Source of the DNA: Omphalotus guepiniiformis
Taxonomy: Eukaryota; Basidiomycota; Agaricomycetes; Agaricales; Omphalotaceae
DNA: 64,000 bases
Assembly (NCBI GenBank): GCA_028554645.1
Contig: JAQOOI010000022.1
Span: 310,001-374,000 of the forward strand
Direction of reading: 5' to 3'
The notes under the pieces were generated by a model. The model saw only the letters and a list, made by a program, of their open reading frames with translations. It did not search any database and was not told the DNA's origin. Every line of letters starts with the position of its first letter. Position 1 is the stretch's first letter. The translations under genes and the position numbers were made by a program. Positions 32,071 through 44,700 of the stretch are shown in pieces.

Positions 32071-35000
32071 TTGCGGGCTAAGTTGTGCTCGAAAGAGTAT
32101 AACGTGAACCGGCGATGAAGAGAGGAAACAAAACGTTTGTTTCTCAGCGGCGTTGGCGGAGGGTGTTGGCCACGTGCACCGACCCTGACTGACACTACTG
32201 CACTATGTTTTTGCTCTCCTTAGCTTCAACGTTCTGATTCTGACGGGATTCTGAGTTGCAACCAAGGGATTGGTAAGTTATAGAGGTGTCTCTTTTGAAG
32301 TGTTCTAGCTTATCGTTTCTGACCCCGACAGTCGACAGTCGACCTGCGCGCGGGAATCTACAAATCACCTTGACATTAGTTGACGTGCCCACTGGCGAGA
32401 GTAATCTATTCAATGAAATCCTCCAAAGTTCACATGTCTTTTTGTCTTTTTTTCGTTGTTTTTAGGTCTGGTGGCGTAACGCGCGTAACCCCAGGTCATC
32501 AGACGTTCACTGCCTAGTCCAGAATATTCTCAAAATCTGGAAACCTCCGAACCGACACGGGCCTTCATACAGTGAGTCTTTGGTGGTGTATTTCTCTGCA
32601 TTCCTATTGGAGGCTGGAGGCTGGAGCGCCAGGCCCCGATCACTTCCGCTCTTGCAAAAAACACAGTGTCACCAGTATGTCCGAATCGCGATCATGAATG
32701 GCTGTGAAAGGCTTCAAGGCGGAGGATTCGGAGGCCATTCTCATTGGTCAAATGCGATTCATCCAATCACATTTACCAATCACATCCAGAGCCCTCGTTG
32801 GCACAAACGTCACGGAATACAGTACCACCCCTGCCCCTGCAACATTTCAACCGGAATATATCTACCTGTCTGCCTATCTCATCTTGTCGTGGAGGCTAGC
32901 CTTTACGTCCTTTCAGTTGGAATTCAAAGTTTGTATAATGAATGTATGGTCCATTTCTGGGCGTATGTTTCAGAGACTCCAGGACGCAAATGAAAGACGC
33001 AAATCAATGTTGGGCCAGCCAAAACTCTACGCTCGTCATCGCGTCTGCGTCTCTGTTCTGTCATGTGTCATTTCAGCAAGGCCATCCAATTGAAGTCGTC
33101 GTATATGGCGTACCTATACGCACCACTGCGCAGACAGCTTGAAATAGGTGACTGGAAAATTGAAGCTTGCTCCAAAGCACTTCGATCAGCAAGTCATCCC
33201 CTCAGCTCGATCGTATTGGGGATCTCATTACCTCCGCTCCGCAAACGCCATAGCTACACACCTGCCCCTCCGTTCCTGCTCTCCTCTCTTTCCAAGTTGT
33301 CATTCCTATTGGTTACATTTTTGTCAGTATGTGAAAACGAGAAATCACTCAGGACCTGAGTGAGCGGGTACATCCAGGTTCAACGCTCCCACCTAGCATC
33401 ACGACGCAACGTACCCAAGTGGGTCGCATCGGGTCGCGTCGGGTCTTGAGCTTGGGCCTTTAACTTGGGTTCCCCCGAGTGCGCGATGATCTAGCCTCTA
33501 GAATACTCGAGAACTAGGCGGTGAAGATCTGAGAGACTTTAGTATTTACGCCTCCTTTACTGATTTCCTTACTTACGCCCAGGTACTATTCCTTCCACCC
33601 AATCTCAAATCTGTGAGTCTGGACTCTAGTCTTGTGACGGCTCACTACATTAACGATCTAAATCGACGTCAGAACCACTATCAGCAGCAATACTTGTACA
33701 TGTCAGATCAACACGGGAGTTTCAAGTGTACACATCAGGAACAGATGATCCATTCACATCTAAAGTCGAGAACAATCTATGTAAAGTATATCGCAGACTT
33801 TCCAAAATTCCAAATTCCAATTGAAAAAAAAACATCAAAGGCGGAGAAAAAACCGTTCACTTCAGCAATTCCGAGTTAAGTAAAAATGTTACCGATATAT
33901 ATGTATGTAGATGTACTTTTACGATAGGAAAACTTGAATGTGGGGAAAATGAGAATGGATGAATGAGATGATCATGAATGAGATCGGTGTACATATGATC
34001 TATATGTGGTGTAACGATGAAACAATCCTGAGCAATAATTAATGAGACATAGAGAGAGAGAAGATTGGTCCATGTAGAGACGAGAAATAGAAAGTAGAAT
34101 CAATGAGGAGTAGAAGAACGACGAACGTACAGACCAAATGTTATGATATAGTAATGCTATGCAAGTGTACTATCATTAAGAGGGAATGGAATATCCAAGA
34201 AGAAAATGAACCCATGTTATCCCGTAGAGAATGCAAAATGAAACGTCCTTGAAAAGAGGCAGAAAAAGCACGGAGGATGGGGTATACGCCACCGAATAGC
34301 AGGTGGGTGGGACGACTCGCGCCCAAGAGTGACAGAGAAAGACGCCTGGGGACACCTCAGCGAACCCTGATCGACGAGGACCAAACCGCACCACCCCCGT
34401 CGCGACAAAGGAAAAGGAAAAGGGAAGGAGTCTGGAGGAGAAAGCTCAAAATCCGAAATATGCAAAAAAAGAGGAATAGAATAAAAGAAGTGAAACGAGG
34501 GACGGACGCAAAAAGTTGAAAAAGGGCGGATCCCTCCAGAAAATTCCAAATGAATCGGGGCTGCAAATAACACATTATGTAGTATCATCGTACGCGTAAA
34601 GTAAAGGTAGGTTAAAAAGAAAAGAAATGGAGAGAGGATCGAGGATCGAGATATCGAGTTGAAGTACAATCGAGGCACACTACATGCGTAGCGTGTATGT
34701 GTAGCGGCCACGGATTGGAAATGACAACGTGTGTTTGAAGGGGGGAAGGTTTGAAGAAAGGGACTCGAACGGGGTATCGAACCATAGTACAGATCGAAAT
34801 ATGGGCGGGGGGCAGAGAGAGGGCCAAAGGCGGGCGCCGGGGATTCGGAAGAAATAAAGAGAGAACGGAACAACCCAAGAAAAAGAAAAAGAATAAGAAA
34901 AACCCAATCTAAAACTTTTCTTTTGTGTGCGTGCGTGTATCCGTAGAAATTCTGTACATCGATTTCAAAATTATAGATATTCCTGTGAGAGCAAACGCTG

Positions 35001-35358
35001 AAGATGCAGAGAGAAATCAAACAAGATAAAACGAGGCAGATACGAAGACAAATGGGATAGAAGAGTGAAAGAGAAAAAAAAAACCACGGCAGCAAGGCAA
35101 GGCAAGGTGGAAGTGTCGTGTCGAAGGTCTCCGGTGGCAGTTGTGAGTCGAATCTGCGAAGTCACAGTAAGAGAGAAGAGGGAAGGCTCGGCATCAACCA
35201 AGGCGGCCGAAGAACCCGAAGACGCGACGGAAAAACAACGAACGCGTCCTACATCCTCTCCCAACCCAAAACCCAAGGGCCAACACGCCCAAGAGCGAGT
35301 CCTACTATATCTCAACGCGGCTCGCCCGTCGAACAAACACTTGCAATACTGAATGCAA
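32071..35358. other. Intergenic region and probable long 3' UTR of C2H2 gene
   Basis: The left part (32071 to about 33600) has short frames without family. At 33420-33446 there is a (GGGTCGCATC/GTC)-type short repeat. From about 33880 to 35358 the sequence is A/G-rich on the plus strand (C/T-rich on the minus strand) and lies just downstream of the minus-strand C2H2 gene, so it may be a long 3' UTR. The 292-codon minus frame at 34217-35095 is rich in F, S, L and P and looks like translated pyrimidine tract, not protein. Confidence 0.4.
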
Positions 35359-38300
35359 TCAACTCCTCGGCCTAAAATCCTTATGCACACGCATATGTTG
35401 ACCTAGATTATCATGCCGACTGAAGTCCTTTCCGCAGCCTGGATAAGGGCATTTATGTGCTGTAGGACGAAGAAAGAAACGAGAGTGAAGGAGAATCTCA
35501 TCAGCGTGTGTTTGTGAGAAGGTGATGAGAAAGAAGATGGGAAAGAGATAGAGAAGCGATACGATGTGGTGGTAGAGAAAAAACAACGAAACAAAACTTA
35601 CGTTTCTCATAGGTATGTATACTCCTAACGTGCCTCTTCAAATGTTCCCCTCTCGCGAAACACTTGCCACATCCAGGTACCTTGCACGTATGTATCCTCG
35701 CACCCTTGCCTCCTCTCCCTGCACCTGCTGCACCTGCCCCACTAGTCCCACCTGCATTCAACGCATACTCCGCCGCCGCCGCCGATGCTGCTGCCGCTGA
35801 CGCCGCAGAGGCAGCCGCCGCACCCCTCCTAGCAGCATACTCCAGACTAGAAACAGTGGGCACCCTCCTCCCTCTCGACTTCTTCGTCAAATTCGGTACA
35901 GGTACAGGTACAGGCAACGAACTCGTCTGTCTCGTCCTTCGTCTTCCCAGCGCCGCACTCGTACTCGCACTCGCACTCTCATACCCCCTCATCATAGGCG
36001 TAAGCGGCGTCAAAGGCGAAACAGGCGTAGTAGGCGTCAACGGAGGCCCATATGTGGACGCTGAAGTCCCAGAAGTACCAGACGTCGTTGATGAATACGA
36101 TGTCCGTCTTTGTCGGTTAATACCAACCTCGAGCATCCCGGAAGACGAAGACGAGTCTTCGAGGTACTCGTACCCTGACCCAGTGGGGTATTGCCCAGAA
36201 GTACCGTACCGCGAAGCAGAGGATGAAGATGTAGTGGAAGATGAGTGGAAGCTAGTCAAAATCGGCACGGGACCATGTCCTTGGGGGACAGTGTACGATC
36301 CTAACGTCGTTCCCGCACGCGTACGTATACCGCCCATGATCATCCTCGATGACGAAGAAGACGAAGATGAAGCGTCTTCCGCGGGATTAGAAGTGTGGTT
36401 GGTGTAGTCACCGTACGCATTGTATCCCCCATCCGCCTCACCGTCGCCGGAATGATAAACGCCTTCTGTGTTACCGTACTGCCCAAGATCAGACATCGTC
36501 GCCCTCCTCCTCCCTAAACCGATATCAACACCGAACATATCCATCCCTAAATCCCCATACTGCTGCTGCTGTTGCTGTTGTTGGTGCGCATACATAGCCT
36601 GTACCTCAGCCTGCCTCTGTCTATTCGCATGTGCATGGGCCTGCGCCTGAGCTTGGGCCTGAGCGTGTTGCCCATGTCTCTGCGCCATCGCAGCCCTCGA
36701 CCTATCACGATAAACGTACTCCCCATCCCTAGGATCATCATAATCGTACTCCTCCTCCTCCTCTTCCTCCTCTTCCGCCTCATCCTTCTCGCCGTGCTCT
36801 TCTCCCCCATTCAAACTCCTTCCCCGCTCGTCCATTTCTTCAGATGGGTATGTCAACTCCGGAGAAGACAACTCCCCTTCCCCCTCACCGTCGCCGTCCT
36901 GCGTCTGGGCCTTATCAAAAGTCCGCAAACACCTCTTCCTAGACCCAACATTCAAAGCGTGCACCACAACACCGCCTTTACGTTTCCTCCCTCGACGAGA
37001 TCGTGGCGTCGTCTCCTCCTCCGTCGTTGAGTCAGGGCCACCACGGTTCCTATGCTGAAGCCCATTGGTCGCAGCACGAGACGCAGATCTCGACCTTGTA
37101 TGAATGAACCGTTCAGCTGTAGACGCATCTACAACCTTTGCCTCCTCGCCTTCACCCTCTCCTCGTCTTGCCCCCCCGTCCTCTGTCTCCGCCTCGCCCT
37201 CACCCTCATCATCGTCCTCATCAGCATCAGCATCAGCGTCAGCGTCCTCATCACCCCCAGACCCATCTTCCTCTCCCTCCGCATCCACGTTCGCGGCATC
37301 AACGTCGACTCCAACTCCGTCCACGAGGTAGCTATACCCCTCCTCCGCTTTCACACCTCCGATCTCAAGCCCTTCGAGCTCAAGCTCACGCTCGTGCGGA
37401 CTGATGTAATGCCCACTCACATAACGCGGGTCGCAGACTTCTTCCTGAGGTGCTGAGTCGAGCGAAGGTGGCTCGGGGTGCTGGTGAGCCTGAGTGTGAT
37501 GAGGGTGGGAGTGGGGTTGTGAGTGAGCGTGAAGATGTTGAGCGTGGTGAGGGATGTGTGTTAGGTGCGCATGACCTGCTGCGTGTGCGTTGTGGTGCGG
37601 ATGTATGGATGTATGCGCAGGACGATGAGGTTGTGGTGCATGGAGGTGCGTAGAAGCACCGGCACCGTAACCCGCATCGACAAACTGCGCCTCCATCGAC
37701 ACAACCGGCAGGCTGAACGTGCGGAAGGGCGTGGCCGTCGGAGGCTGCCCTTGGTGGTGCGCATGGGCATGGGCGTGGGCGTGAGCATGGTTGTACTCTT
37801 CCGGCGCACAGAACGGCGAGAGTAATGGCGAGTCAATGGTGTAGTGTGTCGTTTGATTTTGTTGGGTATCTTCCTGCTGCGCGTGTCCGTGTGGATGATA
37901 CGCCTGTTGGTGCTGCGGCGAATGACCGCTGGGCGAGTCATTATACTGCGTGAGCGAGTGCATCTGTTGATATGCAGTACTGTTATACGCCTGAGGAGGG
38001 GACTGCTGTTGATTCTGTGGGGACGAAGCACCTGACCCAGAGCCAGCCTGAGTGGAGGATTCGTACGAGTAGTGGGAATAGATAGCCGCTTCTTGCGGCT
38101 AGTTGGGGCAATGAGCACACAGATAAAGAATGTGGGGGGAAGCAACTCACATGGCCGTATACGGCTGCGTCACGATAATTATCTACGACTTCTTGCTTGA
38201 CTGGGTGATAAGCAGAGTCCGTGGAGAGTGTTCTTGCCCAATCGTCCTCTTCAAGGTGGAGAATACTTGAATGGTTCGCATGACTGCTGCTAGTCGACGA

Positions 38301-38495
38301 ATGATGGTGAGCAGAGGGTATGTATATGGAGAGCAGCGAATCCTTTTTCAAAGTCGAAGACCATGGAAGTGAATACGATGATGAGTAGATGTCTGGCAAT
38401 GCTGAAGAAGACTCGTCAGAAGCAGAGGTAGTGGAGTCTGTAGACATCAGAGCCAGGCGCAGAGGCGGAACCGTCCTAATCGTCGAGGTCGACAT
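35359..38495 (-). CDS. C2H2 zinc finger transcription factor, Msn2/4-like pair of fingers (paralogue A)
   Basis: Three exons on the minus strand (38495-38151, 38098-35602, 35459-35359) give about 980 residues, with good GT-AG joins. Most of the chain is low complexity: His/Ala (AHAHAHAHAHH), polyQ near 36558-36582, long Glu/Asp and Gly/Glu runs, and Ser-rich stretches. Just before the fingers is the conserved patch VPNLTKKSRGRRVPT. Finger 1 is CKVPGCGKCFARGEHLKRHV, ending H-x4-H. The linker HTYEKP is split by an intron in the Pro codon, and finger 2 is CPYPGCGKDFSRHDNLGQH. The protein ends 12 residues later. Tandem C-terminal fingers of this type bind stress-response elements (AGGGG) in yeast Msn2/4; that the same site is used here is inference. 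A paralogue with the same patch and intron lies at 51227-52707. Confidence 0.92.
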
Positions 38496-39531
38496 TCAAA
38501 TAACAACGCCTTTCTCCCTCAGATCTTGATCATAAATCTTTCGGATCTCCCTGCTTGTCCGGATAATTCTAAACATAGGTGTAGATCTCGATTAATGAAT
38601 GCAATTCGAAATTTTGGAAAAAAGGCAAAAACAAAAAAAACAAAACGAGAAAATAGACAAAAACAGAAAATGGAACCAAATGGATACATACAAAAACACG
38701 AAAAAATACGCGCGTGGAACTGAGGAGGGCGGAAGTGATCGGGAGGGACGGAGGAGGAAAGGAATTGGAGAGGAGAAGGGATGGAGAGAGCTGGAATAAT
38801 ATAAAGAAAGAGGGAAAATAAAAAAGAAACAACATCCACCTCACCGGCGCTGCGTTTCCAAATCGGTTCTTATCTTCCACACAAAAAAAAAAGTTCAAAA
38901 CGAACGGAAGCACGCCACATTCCCGGAGATCGCCTCCCTTTACAAGGCATCCAAGCACGCAAGCACACAAGCACTGCAAATGACCAACTTTCCCAGGTTC
39001 GTCCCTTGCTGCGAACAAGGTCACTTGCAACACGAGGCTCACATCTTCCTTCTGGGTCGGGTCGTTCAGTCGTTCCCTCTCTGGAGTCCCTTGTTCTATT
39101 AAGAACCGACTCGATTCGAGTTTTCCGGGCAAGATAAGCTTTTTCGTTGGAATCCATCACTAACGATTCAATCTCCGCACCGAGCCACCAAATATCCCGA
39201 GTCTCGGGTTAGGTATTGCCTTTTTTTGCTCTATCTATTCCCACGACTTCAATGTCTCTTCTTCATCGCCCCTTTCGGATCTTTAGCTCTGAGTGTCGTT
39301 CCTTGCGCGCACACAACTGTTTATGAAATCACGCGTACGTCTAGCCCAGCGCTGGCTGTTGCTGAGCCCTGCAGTGCTACTACGTACTATGTCGCTCATC
39401 CCGAGCGATTCGCGATTGTGATTTGCGATTGACAGATTCTGACAAATTCAAGAATTTTAGCACTTGTCGGTACTTGTATGTGGCACTTCTTTTTTTTTTC
39501 CTGCGGAACATTTTATTTGAAATATCTTTCA

Positions 39532-39651
39532 GGCCTTGACGCCACTACGTCCTTGTCAACTGGATTGGGATAGATGTGCGAGACCGAGTGGATTGACGTG
39601 TCACTTGGACTCACCGGCTGGACACTGTGAACAGGATGATTGTAGCATGTA
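39532..39651 (+). CDS. Possible last exon of a small Cys-rich protein
   Basis: After a good acceptor (TTTCAG, about 39526-39531) an open frame encodes about 39 residues with five cysteines, including CQLDWDRCARPSGLTC and CEQDDCSM, and ends in TAA. Upstream, a possible donor (GTCG|GTACTT, about 39468) and a hydrophobic stretch near 39250-39300 (LFFIAPFGSLALSV) could form a secreted leader, but no single frame joins them convincingly. This is a candidate only. Confidence 0.25.
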
Positions 39652-41454
39652 AGTATATTGTATCGCTAGTGAATATGAGATTGGTTCGTGTTATCCGAGC
39701 ATTGACGTTGGCATTGAAGTATCATGTCATGTAGAAGCAGGTACCGCTGATAAGTAATCCAATCAACCTTCGAGGCTTCCCAGCATTCGTACCAGCAATT
39801 AGTTCCACATGAACCGGACATACACACAGGCTCACCCCTGCTCACTCTCATCCTGATTCTCCTTCGGCCCTCCACTCTCGCTCTTCCGCGCTTCACTTCT
39901 CCCTTCCCCGGGTCCCCACCCCAAAGAATCAGCTGCAGGAAGCTGCAGTACCAGAAATCTGGAGTACACATTTGAAATACAAACCCAGTCTACAGTATGT
40001 CATATGATTTTCAACTTTAGCATTGATCCTTTCTTTTCGTTACATTGGGATATCAAATCAAGCTAAACTTTTGATTCAAATCATCAGTAAATGGTGTTCT
40101 ATGGTGTTATTATATGTCAGGTCAGGGCAGCACCGCAATTCAAAGAGACCGGCATTTGTAGTAGACTAGTTGTACCCGCTGACATACATAGGTACAGCTG
40201 TATTATGCAGATCTATCGCGGTGGGCCTAGACCTTCGACAGCTTTGGCCTTGCCCGCACTATACCTTCGGGCACGCTCTAAGAAACCTGTAAGTACTGTA
40301 TGATACGGCACGACTCGCAGCGAGTAAGTAGGTATCCTCGTCTCGCTCCTGCACCCACCCAAGCATGTACTGTAAGCAAGGGATCCTATCGCGATCTCGC
40401 TTACTTCACCCACACTAGCTGTTGAAACTGTCCGAGCGTGAGCTGCTACACCGAGCCCGACTCGTTAAATTTCCTACTTATTTGACAAAAACTTTGAAGG
40501 TTAAGCGCTAAGCATTACGCGCCGCCTGGGTGTACGGTAAGCGCCAACATAGCGTGCAAATGCCAATAATTTGACGGATACAGCAGTCTAACTTGACTTT
40601 TATGGGCGCGCCCGACCTGATCGACCGTGCTAAGTAAAAATGTTTAACGCAAAGTTTCAAGGTAAGTAGACAAGGCTAGACGTGTGCATATGTATATGAT
40701 ACACTATACACACGTACGGAGGCTGTTGTGGATTCGTAGGACTCCAATTATTCCAACTCCCAACTCCAATCACGCCAGTGATCTAGTCATGAAACAATTC
40801 CGAAAGATTCGGAGAGGAGAGGATTATCCAGAGTCATTAATGCATCATACATGCATATCGGATTTCAAAGTATGCACGGTAAGAGACGATAAGTCTGAAC
40901 TGTAGTAGATACTTACTCCATCCAACTCCAATTCCTATCATCCTGCACAGCAATGTGCATACTTAAAAGACGCAGTTTTCCAATAATGCGATCGTTCCAT
41001 GTTCCAATTTTTTTTTTCCAATATCCCGATCCTCTCCCGGCTACATGCCCCCTCTTCAGGCGTTCATCGAGTCGGCCCCGCGTCGGGTCGCGTATTCTTG
41101 GAGTCTATTAGTAGTCCGAGTCTCTGTACTTAATTTTTGCCAATCTATTCGGAGTAGAGCTTTGTGGCTTTAATTTCAACAAGTTGGTAAACAATCACCG
41201 GTTTAACGGACTGTAGGACGTAGGTTGGCTGTAGGCCGTCACAGGCGTAGCGACTTGGGTTGGGAGCCGTAGAAACATCTTCGTTACATACTTACAGGCA
41301 TGTCCTTCACACCAATGATCTAGTGCAAGGGTATAGTACTACTGCCCTATCCATGATTCATTCATACTATCTGTTCATACACCTATACTATGAACTTTCC
41401 CTTCCGCCAGCCGCCCTTGATCTTCACCTGACGACGGCCCTACCCCTTCTCACC

Positions 41455-41765
41455 GCCTGAATGGAGCAGGACATCACACATGCATCATTCGTGGTACATG
41501 AACCATCCATACTTACATCCGTTCCATACACTTCAAGTTTCCCTGCTGCTGGCAGCCCTTGGCCCTTGCTCATTGCTCATTGCTCATACATCCTCATCCC
41601 TGCCCGCCGCGTGAATCGAGCAGGACATCTTTCAACTCGCACCATCGATGTACGTGAACCATTCATACGAGGTTTCATACATGTCTTTTTGCCGCCATCC
41701 CTTGCTCAATCATACGCCCCTGCTGGCCCGCTGGCCCGCCGCCCAAATGGAGCATCGTCCGACCG
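41455..41765. repeat. Imperfect tandem repeat, about 152-bp period
   Basis: The block TGAATGGAGCAGGACATC ... TGAACCATCCATAC (from about 41459) recurs in diverged form as TGAATCGAGCAGGACATC ... TGAACCATTCATACG (from about 41611). A third shorter match, AAATGGAGCATCG, lies near 41744. The copies also share CTTGCTCA and CCCTGC/GCCGCC blocks. No coding role is visible. Confidence 0.5.
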
Positions 41766-44700
41766 TTGCGGAAAGAAATCAGCGGCCGCCCCCGCCACAT
41801 GTCCGACTCGGAGAATGGTTAAAGGTAGTCTGACGTTTTATGCTTTATGGGTTGGGGTCGGTTCGGGGTCGGAGTCGGGTTTGAACTTTGAACACTAGCC
41901 TGAAGGAAGGAAAAACCTCAGCATTGTCTGGAATTAAATTCGTGACATCTCTGAGACTGTAAGTAAGTACATACTATGTGCATTGGACTGTATCGTTATG
42001 GACTGTATGACTCAGGAACTATGGTAAGTAATGAGATTCCTATCGTTCGTTCGTTTGTAAGTCTCATGACATGACACCCTGGGAATGACAATCTGGTTCG
42101 GCCTGGTCATGGTGAGTCAGTTCAACCGAATCGTTGAAACGCTGAACGCTGAAACTTAAACTGACAAAGCGGTGTTTACGCGGTCGTATACATCCATACA
42201 TTTTATGCGTACGTACGAGGTCAGCCGCAGACGACGTCAGCTTGGGTGAGTGAGTAAGTAATAATCAGAGTACTGATGTTGAGGGACCGCCGGGTCGGAA
42301 ATGTCCGTCACATACAGTACTAGTACCAAGTAAGTAGAACTATATCAGCGTGTAATTACTATACAGTGCTCCATCATGAGAAGACATTTATAGAAAGATG
42401 TATGTATTGTAGCGGCCTGTACGTTGTCAGGCCTGTAATGACGTTGTTATGTTAACATTCACTCCGAGTCGGGATGGGGTGATAAGGTCGCTGAAGCGCT
42501 AGTAGGTAAGGAAAGAAGCCTCTGGTACTACATAGTAGAAGGCTTGAAGTAAAATTCTCCACTTCAACTCGTTATCTCAACTCATAGTTTCTATTCCGTG
42601 CTATACTTCAATAAGCCGAATCTTTGTCGTCCGAAGGAGTTCAGGTCTTCTAATTGCCCAACCTCACAACGTGTGCATGTGTGCGATAAATGCGCTACGG
42701 GTGCAATTCCAGTCGGTTCAGATGAATCCTGGACCAATGGCGTGCACGGCACGACTCAAGAAACTCTCACATACTATACTTACATTCTGATCCAGAGTAC
42801 TGTTTGTCTACAATTCATCAACAACCGTATCATCCGTTTTCGGTTTCAACGATGCTCGCAATTTCGGGTGGTCCGCGTCAGTACTGACAAGTAGAAGGTA
42901 GAAATCCACCGCGAGATAACAATCGTACCTAACCCAATTCATTCGTCACCTACAGTGGTTATAAATGAACAAATAAACAATCAATCTATGTACGCACATC
43001 CCGCGTACTACATCACCTTTTTCATTAAAAAGCTCCACTCAACTGTTAAGTTAAGTTAACTTCAGCTTCAGCGCTACGACTCGTCGGACTCTGTCGGACG
43101 GGTTCGTTGATTGATCACGAGGACTGATAGTTTACTGATAGTTTCTTACTTACTTGATCATTATCAAGATGAATCCGTGAATTCCTTCCCGCTGCTGCTG
43201 GCACTGGTAGCCAGTCGAACGTTCGAAGGTATAGATAACTGTGAGTCTGTAAATGGTGATACAGCCTTCCGCCGCAAGTCCGCGATAAGGCCCGAGAACT
43301 TTTCAGAGGCCATACGAACCTCGCGAAGCTCTGGAGCACTGGGACTCCATTCGAGGCTCACACTAAAAGAACTCTTCAGTCAGTCTTGGAGACCATCACA
43401 CGTAAGTACTTAGAAGATTCATAGTCACAGAAGAACACCTTGGAATGCGCTCTTTTTCTCGGTACATTTTGAGGTCTTGCAAGGGCTATTCGAAAACGTT
43501 CGTCAGAAACGTTAGAAGCCCAGAGTGGGAGCTTGTTGCGACTGGTCCTGACCTGACGGAGAACGAAAGGTGTTACATAAGCCGCTCATTGCCGATCACC
43601 ACTAACATTAAACGGTACTGACAAGTCATGATTATCCCGCATATACTCCCTCAGAACACTGAACAGCGACTTATCTCAAACTTCGAGGCTGTCATCTCTG
43701 GCATAATCTATGTTGATTGTCAAGAAATGATACTTCCAGTTATCGAGTTTCGATGGGTATGTACGTACATCGTACGTTCACTGACCATCTGGCTGAAATT
43801 CGACCGGTTTCTCGTCAGAATGCAAGCGAGTCAAGCTTCAGCCTCAAGTCTAAGGAGATACGCAGAAGAGAGATACGCAGAAGCGGAAGCGGAGGGCGTG
43901 CCTGCTCTGTTCTCTTCGGAGGCTTCAGAGTGTCTGTCACTAGACAAAAACTGTTCAGGGCTGTGAGTGCATTCCAAAATTACACCCACACACCTTATTC
44001 TCGAAAAGGCTAGAAGGTCATTCAACAATGGACAACCGACATGTGGAATCTAATATCTGGGTGACGACTGGGCAAAATTTGCGTGGCGGGTTGGCCCTAG
44101 CGTTGCCCTGCAGTTTTAGTTTTGCCAACGACCATATATGTTGCTTTGTGTTAACTGGGGTAAAAGCAATTCATTTCATATGAAATTGTTGCTGGTGGGG
44201 TTGAGCTAGTCTCCCTAGGGCCTAGGCAGACTCGCTCGGTATACCGAAGCTTGGAACCTGTTGAGACTTGGTAGTCGGGCGACATGATGTGGAGGTCTGG
44301 TGCTGGGCTGGGCACTGGGCTGGGCGGAGGCGCTTTGTTCCGCAATTTGAAATTTTTGGCCTCTTTCGCGTACAAGATGGGTCACGAGTCTATCCACCAT
44401 TTTGCAGCGAGAGTTCACTAGCACTGTTCAGTCATCCGGTCAAGGTCAGTTCTACATCATCACTGGTATACCAAAGCTGAGTCTTTTATCTGTGTCGGTG
44501 AATAAGGGTATCTATCGTCGAAGACCACGCATATCATGAACTGTTTCGTCTCGGAGGTATCATTGCGCTGCGGTTCTTGTCTCAATGCGTGATCATCCTC
44601 CACCAAAGTGCGAGAGATTCATAACACCATTGGCACTAGTCAGTCTCAATGGAGATTCGAAACAATAATACACAATTTCTGACTCCGCATTTCACGTTGG

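Noticed and set aside
34217..35095. 292-codon minus-strand open frame rich in Phe, Ser, Leu and Pro
   Set aside because: It lies directly downstream of the C2H2 gene in pyrimidine-rich sequence. The composition follows base bias, and no domain or start context supports it.
35664..37456. Long plus-strand frames with Pro, His or Ala runs
   Set aside because: They are complements of the low-complexity exon of C2H2 paralogue A.
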